Positions 44,261 to 53,422 of a stretch of DNA of 64,000 nt are shown one piece after another (the stretch's first letter is position 1; every line of letters starts with the position of its first letter). The translations under genes and the position numbers were made by a program. This DNA comes from Candidatus Zhuqueibacterota bacterium (GTDB lineage: Bacteria > Zhuqueibacterota > Zhuqueibacteria > Oceanimicrobiales > Oceanimicrobiaceae), in contig JAJDAF010000058.1 in assembly GCA_029261995.1 (NCBI GenBank), forward strand, positions 171,546-235,545, given 5' to 3'. Below the pieces are notes generated by a model, which was not told the origin of the DNA, ran no database searches, and worked only from the letters and a program-made list of their open reading frames with translations.

Positions 44261-45067
44261 ATGTCAAAGCCAAGAATATTCGTTACCAATGACGACGGCA
44301 TTCATTCTCCTGGATTGAAGGCCGCTGCAGCTGCGGTTTTGCCGCTCGGCGAAGTTGTGGTGGTTGCGCCCAGCCGGCAGGGCACAAGCATGGGCAGATG
44401 CCTGCGCGGAGAGAAAACCGCGGCTTTGCAGGAGATTGATTTTCAAGTCGATGGCGTCACCTTGCCTGCCTTCCATCTGGACAGTTCACCCGCCATGGCC
44501 GTCAAACACGGGCTGGACGTTCTCTGTTCTGAAAGGCCTCCCGATTTGATTCTCGCGGGCATCAATTATGGGGAGAACCTTGGCGTCCACATTACTCATT
44601 CCGGCACGGTGGGCGCCGCGCTGCAAGGCGCCGCCTGGCAAGTACCTGCCATTGCGGCCTCGCTGCAAACTGAATTTCAGTATCATTTCAATTATGGTGA
44701 GCTGGACTGGTCGGCGGCTACCCATTTTACCGGGTTGTTCGCACAGATGTTTTTGCACGGGAAAATGCCTGCCGATGTCGATGTTCTTAAAATAGATGTG
44801 CCGGCCAGCGCGACTCCCGAAACAGAGTGGCGGTTGACCCGTCTGGCGCGGCAGCCCTATTATACTTCCAGAATCGATTTGCCCCGAACCGACAGCAAAA
44901 TCGGAGACGCCACGCTCCGCATCGAAATTGACCGAGAGATACTTGAGCCTGACTCCGATGTCCAGGCCGTCGCAATCGATGGTGTGGTTTCGGTGACCCC
45001 GCTAAGTCTCGACTTGACCTCCCGTGCCAGTTTCGCCGAAGTGCAACAGGCGCTGTCGGTCACCTGA
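44261..45067 (+). CDS. surE: 5'/3'-nucleotidase SurE
   Basis: The 268-residue protein has the SurE metal motif FVTNDDGIHSPGLKA at its N-terminus (Asp-Asp pair), VVAPSRQGTSMGR in place of the usual SGxG loop, and the conserved GINYGENLG with HSGTVGAALQGA. The enzyme removes phosphate from nucleoside monophosphates and acts in the cytoplasm. A weak GAAGGG precedes ATG 44261. It closes the short operon begun by the serine hydrolase. Confidence 0.93.
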   Translation: MSKPRIFVTNDDGIHSPGLKAAAAAVLPLGEVVVVAPSRQGTSMGRCLRGEKTAALQEIDFQVDGVTLPAFHLDSSPAMAVKHGLDVLCSERPPDLILAGINYGENLGVHITHSGTVGAALQGAAWQVPAIAASLQTEFQYHFNYGELDWSAATHFTGLFAQMFLHGKMPADVDVLKIDVPASATPETEWRLTRLARQPYYTSRIDLPRTDSKIGDATLRIEIDREILEPDSDVQAVAIDGVVSVTPLSLDLTSRASFAEVQQALSVT

Positions 45068-45149
45068 CCCTGCTGGGGTGGCGTGACGAAACGGTGCTTT
45101 TGCTTCTCCTGGCACTTTCACTTTGAGAAGTCTCTATTCCAAGAAGGTG

Positions 45150-45178
45150 TTGAAAAGCTCGACATAACTGTTTACATT
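45150..45178 (+). promoter_or_regulatory. Probable sigma-70-type promoter of the S9 peptidase
   Basis: TTGAAA (45150-45155) and TACATT (45173-45178) are 17 nt apart, 39 bp before the start codon at 45217. Confidence 0.55.
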
Positions 45179-45216
45179 GCACGACAACTAAATCACAAAT
45201 ATTCGGAGAGAGGATT

Positions 45217-47319
45217 ATGACCTACTCATATTTAAGTATCAGGAGCCGGACTTTGGCCGGGCGTCTTGTGCTGTTTTCCCTACTGACGGTTGTTGCCCTG
45301 GTTTGGTCCACTGCAATGGCTGTAGCTGGTGATGTTCTTACCGCGGAAGATCTTCTGAAAACCAAGTCCGTGCTCAGTGCGGAGATTAGCCCCGACGGCA
45401 AGTGGATTGCCTTCACCGTCACCAAACCACGCAAGGCCGCAGAAAAGCCGGGATCGGCTTATCGCAATCTCTTCCTGATCTCCCGCGCCGGTGGTGAGGC
45501 CCGGCCATTCGTGACCGGCAAACAGAGCGTGCGCGGCGTGCAGTGGAGCCCGGACGGCAAATATCTTGCGTTTCTCATGGCGAGAGGTAAGAAAGCCAAA
45601 ACCCAGGTTTGGCGAATCCCAGCCAAGGGCGGCGAAGCCACGCAGATAACGAGTTCCGAAACCGGTGTCCTGTCTTACGGCTGGCATCCGGACGGTGGAA
45701 AGATTGCATACGTGGCGAAAACCGCGAAATCAGTGCGCGAGAAAGAGCTAAAAAAGAAAGGTTATGGTTTCGTCTTTTACGAGGAGAATCTGAAACACCG
45801 CAATCTTCATCTTCTCGATATTGCGAACGGCAAGGCGGAGCAGCTAACTCAAGACATCACGGTTTGGGATTTTAAGTTCGCCCCAGATGGTAAATCGATA
45901 GCCGTCTCGGTCAGCGAAAAGAATCTGATAGACCATCGCTACGCCTTCCGCACAATCCATCTGCTCAATCTTGCCAGCCGCGAACTCAGCCAACTCAGCA
46001 ACAATCCTGGAAAACTCGGCAACTACGCCTTCAGTCCGGACGGCTCCAGGCTTGCCTATGCGGCTGCCTTGACTCAGAGTGACAACCAGGTAAGTCAGGC
46101 ATATGTGATTCCTGTCAACGGTGAAGAGCCGAAAAATATCACGGAACCGGATTTTCGTGGACACGTCAGTTGGGTCGGCTGGAAAGACAAGTCCACAGTT
46201 GTGTATGGCGCCAATGAAGGCGTCAACACGACCATCAGCACGGTCAAATTGACTGGCAACGGTGTGTCACGCAAGGTCATTCTGGATGGCGGCAAGGCGG
46301 GGATTGCGTTCAAAAGGCCAAGTTCATCGCATGACTTTGGACATCATGCTATTGTGGGACAGTCAGGCGAGCATCCGGGCGAGGTTTTTTATTGGAAGTC
46401 TGGCTCTCAACCGAAACGGCTGACGACCACCAATGCCTGGCTCGCTGACCGGGACCTTGGCAAGCAAGAAGCCATCCAATACAAGGCGAGGGATGGTCAG
46501 GAAGTCGAAGGCCTGCTGATCTACCCGGTTGGTTATAAAGCGGGGGAAAGCTATCCGACCATAATCGTTGTACACGGCGGCCCTGAATCAAATTGGACCA
46601 ACCGTTGGATCACCCGCTATTCCGAGCCGGGACAAGTCTTTGCCGGCCGCGGGTACGCTGTATTTTATCCGAACTACCGCTCCAGTACCGGCTATGGGGT
46701 CAAGTTTGCGGCCGCTGGCTACAACGATGCAGCCGGCGTCGAATTCGACGACATTGCCGATGGTATTGACCACCTGGTGGCAGAGGGAATCACCGACAAA
46801 GACCGGGTTGGACTCGGTGGCGGTTCTTATGGCGGTTTCGCTTCAGCCTGGTTTTCCACTTACTACACCAAGTATGTCAAAGCGGTTTGTATGTTCGTTG
46901 GCATCAGCGACTTAGTGAGTAAGCGCGGCACCACCGATATTGCCTACGAGGAGCTTTTTGTACATTCCGGCAAAAAGCTGGAGGAGATGTGGCAACAAAG
47001 CCTTGAACGCAGCCCGATCTATTACGCCCATCAAAGCAAGACGGCCACTCTGATCTATGGCGGCCTGGCCGATACCCGGGTCGATCCATCGCAGAGCCGG
47101 GAGTTTCATCGCCGGTTGAAAATGAACAACCACCCGGCGGTCCGGCTCGTGCAATACCCCGGCGAGCCACACGGCAACCGCAAACAGACCGGGCACATCG
47201 ACGTCGTACATCGCGTGACCGACTGGTATGACTGGTATGTGAAAGACGCGAAACCCTTGGACGGCCCGATGCCGCCGCTGGATATCAGCGAAAAGTATGG
47301 CCTGGACCTTCCCGAATAG
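45217..47319 (+). CDS. S9-family serine peptidase (acylaminoacyl/dipeptidyl peptidase type)
   Basis: ATG 45217 follows GGAGAGAGGA. The 700-residue protein has a signal peptide, a beta-propeller of WD40/PD40-like repeats (SPDGKWIAFTV, SPDGKYLAFL, APDGKSIAVSV, SPDGSRLAYAA) and a C-terminal alpha/beta-hydrolase. The nucleophile is Ser537 in GGGSYGGF. The oxyanion region is VVHGGPESNW, and the catalytic Asp/His regions are YGGLADTRVDPSQS and PGEPHG. It should cleave short peptides in the periplasm. Confidence 0.94.
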   Translation: MTYSYLSIRSRTLAGRLVLFSLLTVVALVWSTAMAVAGDVLTAEDLLKTKSVLSAEISPDGKWIAFTVTKPRKAAEKPGSAYRNLFLISRAGGEARPFVTGKQSVRGVQWSPDGKYLAFLMARGKKAKTQVWRIPAKGGEATQITSSETGVLSYGWHPDGGKIAYVAKTAKSVREKELKKKGYGFVFYEENLKHRNLHLLDIANGKAEQLTQDITVWDFKFAPDGKSIAVSVSEKNLIDHRYAFRTIHLLNLASRELSQLSNNPGKLGNYAFSPDGSRLAYAAALTQSDNQVSQAYVIPVNGEEPKNITEPDFRGHVSWVGWKDKSTVVYGANEGVNTTISTVKLTGNGVSRKVILDGGKAGIAFKRPSSSHDFGHHAIVGQSGEHPGEVFYWKSGSQPKRLTTTNAWLADRDLGKQEAIQYKARDGQEVEGLLIYPVGYKAGESYPTIIVVHGGPESNWTNRWITRYSEPGQVFAGRGYAVFYPNYRSSTGYGVKFAAAGYNDAAGVEFDDIADGIDHLVAEGITDKDRVGLGGGSYGGFASAWFSTYYTKYVKAVCMFVGISDLVSKRGTTDIAYEELFVHSGKKLEEMWQQSLERSPIYYAHQSKTATLIYGGLADTRVDPSQSREFHRRLKMNNHPAVRLVQYPGEPHGNRKQTGHIDVVHRVTDWYDWYVKDAKPLDGPMPPLDISEKYGLDLPE

Positions 47320-47383
47320 ACCGAATCTGAGTGGTGGTCGGCGAACGGCCACCACTCTTTCATTATTGCCTTGCACAGTTAGA

Positions 47384-48562
47384 ATGCAAAATCCTTACGT
47401 CAGCCTCTTGAATCAGGATGTGCCATTGGCGCAGCCGGAAGAATTCAGCCCGGTGAAAATCGGCCCCCTGAGCGTCTGGCCACCGGTGGTTCTCGCGCCG
47501 ATGGCGGGGATCACGAACTCGCCCTTCCGCAGCCTCTGCCGCGGTTTCGGCGCCGGCCTTTACGTCAGTGAAATGGTGACGGCTAGGCTGTTGGTTGCCC
47601 GCCATTTCAAGACCACAAAACTGGCCTCATTCGCTCCGGATGAGCGGCCTCGCAGCCTGCAGCTTTACGGCGTGGATTCACACAACGTCGCCGAGGCCAC
47701 CCGCTTCATCGTCAACGAGCTTGACGTTGACCACCTCGACATGAATTTTGGCTGCCCGGTTCGCAAAGTCACTGGCAACGGCGGCGGCGCGGCTATTCCG
47801 GTTAAGCCGAATCTGCTGCGCAACATCGTGCGCGCCGCGGTGAGCAATGCCGGAAGCGTGCCCGTGACCATCAAATTTCGGATTGGCATCAACGATGAGC
47901 TTGAAACCTATTTGACTGCGGGCAAGATTGCTGAAGAAGAGGGGTGCTCCGGCGTGGCCCTACATGCACGCACGGCTGCCCAACTCTACACCGGCGAGGC
48001 AAATTGGGAGTACATTGCTCGCCTGAAACAGGCGGTCACCACCATTCCGGTGCTCGGCAACGGCGACATCTGGGAGGCCCGCGACGCCTTGCGCATGATG
48101 CGGCAAACCGGCTGTGATGGCGTGGTCGTCGGACGGGGCTGTCTTGGCCGCCCCTGGTTGTTTAAAGATTTGGCCGATGTTTTCAATGGCCGAGAGCAAG
48201 GCCGTCCGCCTTCTTTTGCTGGCGTGGCTGAAGTCATGCTGGAGCATGCCAGGTTGCTTTGTGAATGGCACGATGAACGCTACGCCATGACATCGTTTCG
48301 GAAACATTGCACCTGGTACGTCAAAGGCTTTCGTAGCATCAAACCATACTACACCCGTTTGGTCATGGTTGAGAAACTGGATGACTTGCGGGAGATCCTC
48401 AGCCTGGCAAACCCGGATGAGCCATTCCCTCTGCACCAATTGCGTTCCAAACGCGGCAAGAACCGCAACAAGCAAAAAGTGGCGCTCCCTACCGGTTTTC
48501 TGGATGATCTGGAGGAGGCGACGCCATGGCGGGGAGCTGAAGAGGCAGGCTCAGGGGGATGA
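47384..48562 (+). CDS. tRNA-dihydrouridine synthase (DusB-like)
   Basis: From ATG 47384 the protein is 392 residues. It has the FMN barrel start PPVVLAPMAGITNSPFRSLC, the catalytic block LDMNFGCPVRKVTGNGGGAA (Cys124), the LHARTAAQLYTGEANWEYI motif and the VLGNGDIWEARDAL, VVVGRGCLGRPWLF phosphate-binding segments. This is the DusB/NifR3 family that reduces uridine in tRNA with NADPH. The upstream in-frame extension to 47297 overlaps the S9 peptidase gene and is not expected. Confidence 0.94.
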   Translation: MQNPYVSLLNQDVPLAQPEEFSPVKIGPLSVWPPVVLAPMAGITNSPFRSLCRGFGAGLYVSEMVTARLLVARHFKTTKLASFAPDERPRSLQLYGVDSHNVAEATRFIVNELDVDHLDMNFGCPVRKVTGNGGGAAIPVKPNLLRNIVRAAVSNAGSVPVTIKFRIGINDELETYLTAGKIAEEEGCSGVALHARTAAQLYTGEANWEYIARLKQAVTTIPVLGNGDIWEARDALRMMRQTGCDGVVVGRGCLGRPWLFKDLADVFNGREQGRPPSFAGVAEVMLEHARLLCEWHDERYAMTSFRKHCTWYVKGFRSIKPYYTRLVMVEKLDDLREILSLANPDEPFPLHQLRSKRGKNRNKQKVALPTGFLDDLEEATPWRGAEEAGSGG

Positions 48563-48697
48563 GCGTGGATAGTGGATCGTAGATTGTACCGGCGGTTTTC
48601 GGTTGGCTCGGGTTTGTGACCATGTCTGCGCATTCTGCTCTAACTCTGTCACCAAGAATGTCGTCATCGACCGGGTGGCTTCGGCCATTTCGTCGCG

Positions 48698-49627
48698 CTA
48701 CACCAACCATTCTCCACGCGCGACCACCTGCACCTGTCCGCCAACGTTGATTTCCAACTCCCTCTCGCTCAGAGCCTTGCCCGCGATTTTCACGAGAGAC
48801 GGCCGCCCCATCTCAAAGCCCTGTTCCACCCGCAGGCTCAATTCAGCCTTCCCGAAATAGTTGTGTTTAAGCAAGTACGCCAACAAGCATCCATTTGCGC
48901 TGCCGGTGGCCGGGTCTTCCGGGACGCCGTAATACGGGTCGAACATGCGGGCATGCACATCGTTTTCTGGCTGGACCGCTTCCCTGCAGAAGACGAAGAA
49001 AGCGCTTGAGGCGACTTCTTCTTGCGACAGGGCGCTGAGCCCGGGGTTGTGTTTTGCGACAAATGCCTGGTATTTGTCGTGAGCGATTTGTGCACGCTTC
49101 ACTGCTTCAAGTGATTTCACCGGGACAATGAAATAGGGCAGCCCGGTTGACACCTCTTGCACAGGAAAATCCGGGTCAAGGTCAGCTTCATCAAGTCGCA
49201 GAACCGGCGCGACTGTCTCTGGTTCAAGTGTGTTGCCGAAAACAGGGTTGATTTGCCGCATCCACAGGTCGGTGGTTCGTTCCGCATCGTGGTGAATTGT
49301 GACGGGAATCTGTCCCAGCTTCAGGTTGAGCAGGATTTTTTTCGTGCTGCGGCGAAGAATCTCCTTTTCGATGATCGCTGCCGTTCCTAAGGTTGGGTGG
49401 CCGGCGAATGGAATTTCTGCCCGCGGCGTGAAAATGCGGACGTCAAAGCCGCCATTTCGTGGCTCATCCGACGCAATGAACGTTGTTTCCGAGAAGTTGG
49501 TCTCGTGAGCGATCGATTGCATGGTTTCCTTCGCCAGACCTTCAGTCTTCCTGAAAACAGCAAGTTGATTGCCCGCGTACTTCTGCTCGCTGAAGACATC
49601 GACGATGAAGAATTCTAGTTTTTTCAT
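48698..49627 (-). CDS. PhzF-family isomerase
   Basis: ATG 49627 has AGGGA about 7 nt upstream; the longer frame to 49804 is not supported. The 309-residue protein has the diaminopimelate-epimerase-like PhzF fold in two halves: FIVDVFSEQKYAGNQLAVF, FTPRAEIPFAGHPTLGTAA and DPYYGVPEDPATGSANGCLL. The catalytic Glu of PhzF is expected in the ETNFSETTF segment. Family members are mostly of unknown substrate; phenazine genes are absent here. Confidence 0.92.
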   Translation of the reverse strand: MKKLEFFIVDVFSEQKYAGNQLAVFRKTEGLAKETMQSIAHETNFSETTFIASDEPRNGGFDVRIFTPRAEIPFAGHPTLGTAAIIEKEILRRSTKKILLNLKLGQIPVTIHHDAERTTDLWMRQINPVFGNTLEPETVAPVLRLDEADLDPDFPVQEVSTGLPYFIVPVKSLEAVKRAQIAHDKYQAFVAKHNPGLSALSQEEVASSAFFVFCREAVQPENDVHARMFDPYYGVPEDPATGSANGCLLAYLLKHNYFGKAELSLRVEQGFEMGRPSLVKIAGKALSERELEINVGGQVQVVARGEWLV

Positions 49628-49700
49628 TGGATCCCTTTTTCTGTTGCCAGTTTGCTGTACGCAGAAAGAATGTGGGAGTAAGCCTTTGCCGCCGCCCGCT

Positions 49701-51272
49701 CTAATCCACCCGGTAATGACACCCCATGCTCGTTCTGTTTTGCCACGCAGCGGCGGTGACCAGAACAGCCGCCCGGGCTGCGTTACGCAAACCGAGGAGT
49801 TCATCGGTCAGCTTGGCGGCGCCATAGAATCTCTCGATTTCAAGTTCGAGATTGCGCAGGTCGTGACTCGCCCGCGTCAGCCGGTGGCGGTTGCGCGCCA
49901 GTCCGACATAGTTCCACATGATGTGTTTGATGGCGCTCATGTCCTGCCGAATCAGGGCAACGTCGGGCTCGTAAATGCTGGTGTCCTGCCACGCCGGGAT
50001 ATCGTTCGGATCGCATGGCGATGCTGATTCGATACTCTCCAAAGTGTGAGTCGCTGCACGTGTCGCCCAGACCAATCCCTCCAAGAGAGATGAGCTGGCG
50101 AGACGATTGGCGCCATGAACGCCGGTACAGGAAACCTCGCCAACCGCGTGGAGATTGCCGATGGTTGTCTGCCCCGAACCATCCACCCAGATGCCGCCGC
50201 AAAAATAGTGGGCAGCCGGCACGACAGGCACCAGGTCGCACGTAATATCGACACCGAGCGTGAGAGCCTGTTCGTGAATCGTGGGGAAGTGGTTCATGAT
50301 TTTGGGCTTATCCATGTACGAAGCCAGGTCCAGATATACGTTGGTCGTACCTCTGGCCAGGATTTCCTGGTGGATAGAGCGCGCGACGACATCCCGCGGC
50401 GCCAGGTCTTTCCACTCGGCATCGTAGTCCTGCATGAAGGGTTTGCCGTCTGCATGAACGAGTCGGGCGCCTTCGCCGCGCACCGCCTCGGAAACCAGAA
50501 AGTGGGCGGCATTTCTCCGATAAAACACGGTCGGGTGAAATTGGACGAATTCACAGTTGATGACACGGGCTCCGGCTCGTTGCGCCATGGCCAGGCCGTC
50601 ACCGCGAGCACCTTCCGGATTGCTCGTGCGCAGAAAAATTTGTCCCAGACCGCCCGTAGCCAGGACGGTCTTTTGCGCGATACAGCGGATAACTTTGCCT
50701 GAACTCTGTTCCAGAAGATAGGCGCCAACACAGCGCGGCGGTTGGTAAATGGCCTGCCGGTTGCGAGAATGATGCGCCGGTGTTAACAAATCAATTGCTG
50801 AGTAACCCTGGAGCAGTTGAATATTTGGCTGAGCTTTCAGCGCCTGAATCAGGCTGTTCTCGATGGCCTTACCGGTCGCATCTTCGGCATGCAGGATGCG
50901 TGCGACGGAATGGCTGCCCTCCCGGGTGAGCGAGAGTTCGCCGTCAACATTTCTGCTGAAAGGGACCTGCAGCCGGTCGATTAGAATCTGCTTCACCAGC
51001 CTGGGGCCGTCGTGAACCAGAATGTCGATCGCTTCAGGATTGCCAAGCCCGGCGCCTGTACGCAACAGATCTTGTTTGAGGAGATCGGACGTGTCGTCGT
51101 GAGCGCGGTAAATAATGCCGCCCTGGGCGTGATAGGTATTGGATTCGTGAGCCTGGACCGCGCGCGTGACCAGCGTCACCGAGATTCCAGCTTCGGCGAG
51201 TTGTAAGGCAGTCACGCCGCCGGCGATGCCACTACCGATGACCAGTACTTCAGTTGTGAGAAGCTCATGCAT
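49701..51272 (-). CDS. nadB: L-aspartate oxidase
   Basis: The 523-residue flavoprotein has the FAD motif VLVIGSGIAGGVTALQLAEA, the HAQGGI block, the HFLVSEAVRGEGARLV segment with the active-site Arg, and CTGVHGANRLASSSLLEGLV before a C-terminal helical domain. It oxidises L-aspartate to iminoaspartate, the first step of de novo NAD synthesis. It lies 26 nt after nadA, the enzyme that uses its product, so the pair is an operon. nadC is not in the window. Confidence 0.95.
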   Translation of the reverse strand: MHELLTTEVLVIGSGIAGGVTALQLAEAGISVTLVTRAVQAHESNTYHAQGGIIYRAHDDTSDLLKQDLLRTGAGLGNPEAIDILVHDGPRLVKQILIDRLQVPFSRNVDGELSLTREGSHSVARILHAEDATGKAIENSLIQALKAQPNIQLLQGYSAIDLLTPAHHSRNRQAIYQPPRCVGAYLLEQSSGKVIRCIAQKTVLATGGLGQIFLRTSNPEGARGDGLAMAQRAGARVINCEFVQFHPTVFYRRNAAHFLVSEAVRGEGARLVHADGKPFMQDYDAEWKDLAPRDVVARSIHQEILARGTTNVYLDLASYMDKPKIMNHFPTIHEQALTLGVDITCDLVPVVPAAHYFCGGIWVDGSGQTTIGNLHAVGEVSCTGVHGANRLASSSLLEGLVWATRAATHTLESIESASPCDPNDIPAWQDTSIYEPDVALIRQDMSAIKHIMWNYVGLARNRHRLTRASHDLRNLELEIERFYGAAKLTDELLGLRNAARAAVLVTAAAWQNRTSMGCHYRVD

Positions 51273-51298
51273 GGCAGCAACTTCCAGCGGGTTGGAGA

Positions 51299-52330
51299 CT
51301 AGCCGATGGCTAACATTTTTTCAACCGACCGCGCCGCCCGCAGCTGGATGTCCTCGGGAACTGTGATTTCATACTGCATCAGCTGAAGCGCGTCGCGGGT
51401 GTCTTCCAGGGTGATTTCGTTCATGTGCGGGCAACGGACGCTGCACATGCGCACCATTTCTTTTTCAGGATTGGCGGCGGCGATATTGTCAGCCATAGAG
51501 CATTCTGTCAGGAGTAGGTAGCGCGGCGCCTCGGTGTCTTCTACATATTTTATCATCGCCGAGGTGCTGCCGGCAAAGTCAGCTGCCTGAGTCACTTCCG
51601 GGCTGCATTCCGGGTGGGCCAGGACGACAACATCCGGATACTGCGCTCTGACATTTTTGATGTCGGCGACGGAGTACTTTTCGTGAACTTCACATCTGCC
51701 ACGCCAGCCGATCATCTGATAATCGATGGCGGTGCTGTCGTTGCCATTGCTGATTGAAGGGAAAATGATGTGCTTGCCTGTCTCTCTCGCGACGTTGCTT
51801 GCGAGATATTCGTCCGGCAGAAAGATGACGGTGTCACCGCCCAACGATTCGACCACCGCGGCAGCGTTGCCGGACGTGCAGCACAGGTCACATTCGGCTT
51901 TTACGTCAGCATAGGTGTTGATGTAGGTGACCACCGGCACTCCGGGGAATTTGGCCTTCAGCGCTCGAACGTCCTCCGCCGTGATGCTGGCGGCGAGGGA
52001 ACACCCGCCCTCTTTCGCCGGCAGTAGCACGGTCTTTTCCGGACTCAGGATTTTTGCGGTCTCAGCCATGAATCTGACGCCGCAGAAAACAATGATATCT
52101 TTCCCGGTTTGGGCGGCCTTGCGGCTCAGTTCAAGGGAGTCACCCGCGTAGTCGGGGATGGAGTGGAACAGGGCCGGCTCCATGTAGTTGTGCCCGAGAA
52201 TCACAGCGTTTTTTTCACGCTTGAGCTGTTCGATCTCCCAGGCAAGCTCGGCTTTGTATTTAATTTCGATGTCCGGGATGATCCCGGTCAGCATTTTTTC
52301 GAGTTTTTTGAATGTCTCTGCTTGTGTCAT
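51299..52330 (-). CDS. nadA: Quinolinate synthase
   Basis: From ATG 52330 the protein is 343 residues; a TTG at 52384 is an alternative. It has the NadA features AVILGHNYMEPALFHSIPDY, GDSLELSRKAA, the Cys-bearing FCGVRFMAETAKILSPEKTV, VVVLAHPECSPEVTQAADFA and CSVRCPHMNEITLEDTRDAL. Three Cys bind the 4Fe-4S cluster. It condenses iminoaspartate with dihydroxyacetone phosphate to quinolinate. It is followed directly by nadB. Confidence 0.95.
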   Translation of the reverse strand: MTQAETFKKLEKMLTGIIPDIEIKYKAELAWEIEQLKREKNAVILGHNYMEPALFHSIPDYAGDSLELSRKAAQTGKDIIVFCGVRFMAETAKILSPEKTVLLPAKEGGCSLAASITAEDVRALKAKFPGVPVVTYINTYADVKAECDLCCTSGNAAAVVESLGGDTVIFLPDEYLASNVARETGKHIIFPSISNGNDSTAIDYQMIGWRGRCEVHEKYSVADIKNVRAQYPDVVVLAHPECSPEVTQAADFAGSTSAMIKYVEDTEAPRYLLLTECSMADNIAAANPEKEMVRMCSVRCPHMNEITLEDTRDALQLMQYEITVPEDIQLRAARSVEKMLAIG

Positions 52331-52451
52331 TTCTGCGTCAGGTTTGGTCCGGCGTTGCTTCGAATTTTCGAGTTGATCATACAATAGTTATTCGTGAAAT
52401 GCCAGCGTTATTTTCGCAATCTCAATCAGCGACTTTCAGGGATTTGTTTCC

Positions 52452-52880
52452 TCACACAGTTTGGCCGCTCAGATGCTCAACGACAAACTGGTGGCAATAA
52501 TTCCGCACCATGTCACGCACCTCAGCGAATGCCACGAGAATCTCCTCTTCAGTTCCGGTTGCTTTTGCGGGATCAGGGAAATTGTGATGAAATGCTTGTG
52601 CCCGTGACGGGAACACCGGGCATCGTTCTTTGGCGTGGTCGCAAACCGTAATCACATAGTCGAAAGCGATGGCGCTGTACTCATCGACATGGTTCGAAGT
52701 GTGGGCTGAGATGTCGATACCATCGTCCTGCATGATGCGTACCGCACGTGGATTCACGCCGTGGGTCTCGACACCTGCGCTGTAGACTTCAGCCTTGCCC
52801 TTGCTGAAATGACGTAGATAACCTTCGGCAATCTGGCTGCGGCATGAGTTGCCGGTGCACAAAACCAGAACTTTTTTCAT
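52452..52880 (-). CDS. arsC: Arsenate reductase, thioredoxin-coupled LMW-phosphatase type
   Basis: ATG 52880 overlaps the stop of the upstream acetyltransferase gene (ATGA). The 142-residue protein has the P-loop CTGNSCRSQIAEG (Cys8), the block VETHGVNPRAVRIMQDDGID and the second redox pair CDHAKERCPVFP (Cys-x6-Cys), the arrangement of the S. aureus-type ArsC. It reduces arsenate to arsenite using the three-Cys relay and thioredoxin. It is the last gene of the arsenic cluster. Confidence 0.93.
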   Translation of the reverse strand: MKKVLVLCTGNSCRSQIAEGYLRHFSKGKAEVYSAGVETHGVNPRAVRIMQDDGIDISAHTSNHVDEYSAIAFDYVITVCDHAKERCPVFPSRAQAFHHNFPDPAKATGTEEEILVAFAEVRDMVRNYCHQFVVEHLSGQTV

Positions 52881-53314
52881 AGCTGTTTCTCCATTAGAAT
52901 TGCTGAATCCGGACACAAGCGCGTGAATTGTTCATGTTTGAGAATTGGCGCCGGGGCCAGAGTTCGGTCAATCGGAACAAACGCCAGTTTTGCGAAGTAG
53001 CCGTCAGCATCCGTGGTCAAGAGGAAGAGCCGTTTCACGCCACCGGCGCGTGCGAAATCCACTGCGGCCGTGCACAGCCGGCCGCCAAGTTGATGGTTGC
53101 GTTGGCTTGGCGCGACAGCCAGTGAGCGTAACAGTCCATCCCTGCCAAAAAATTCCATGCCCACGGCGCCGACAATCTCACCGCCGTCGTCCGCGACAAA
53201 GAATCCAGGAAGCGTTGGATCAATATCGTCAATTGGCAGTCCTGCTGATTTCAGCAGCACCGCCACCTGCTGACAGTCTGCCGGCTTTGCCGGGCGAATC
53301 CTGCTTGCTGTCAA
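52877..53314 (-). CDS. GNAT acetyltransferase, ArsN2-like
   Basis: The 145-residue product is taken from TTG 53314 (GAGGAC upstream); the frame is open to 53368. It has the GNAT core (LLRSLAVAPSQRNHQLGGRL with acetyl-CoA loop) and the end LCPDSAILMEKQL. The segment KRLFLLTTDADGYFAKLAF is typical of ArsN2-type proteins found in arsenic operons. It overlaps arsC by 4 nt. The exact substrate is not known; arsenic-linked acetylation is inferred from context. Confidence 0.82.
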   Translation of the reverse strand: MTASRIRPAKPADCQQVAVLLKSAGLPIDDIDPTLPGFFVADDGGEIVGAVGMEFFGRDGLLRSLAVAPSQRNHQLGGRLCTAAVDFARAGGVKRLFLLTTDADGYFAKLAFVPIDRTLAPAPILKHEQFTRLCPDSAILMEKQL

Positions 53315-53355
53315 TGGTTTGTCCTCAGAATATGCTTGTTGAGAGCGTTTGTAGC

Positions 53356-53391
53356 CAGCAGTTGGCAATTGCGCACAACTGCCAACTGCTG
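53356..53391. repeat. 12-bp perfect hairpin between arsM and arsN2
   Basis: CAGCAGTTGGCA (53356-53367) pairs with TGCCAACTGCTG (53380-53391) around a 12-nt loop. It lies about 30 bp downstream of the arsM stop, on the transcribed strand, and could attenuate or stabilise the message between the two genes. Confidence 0.55.
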
Positions 53392-53422
53392 ACTCAAATT
53401 GTCAATGAATGCCGCAATGTTG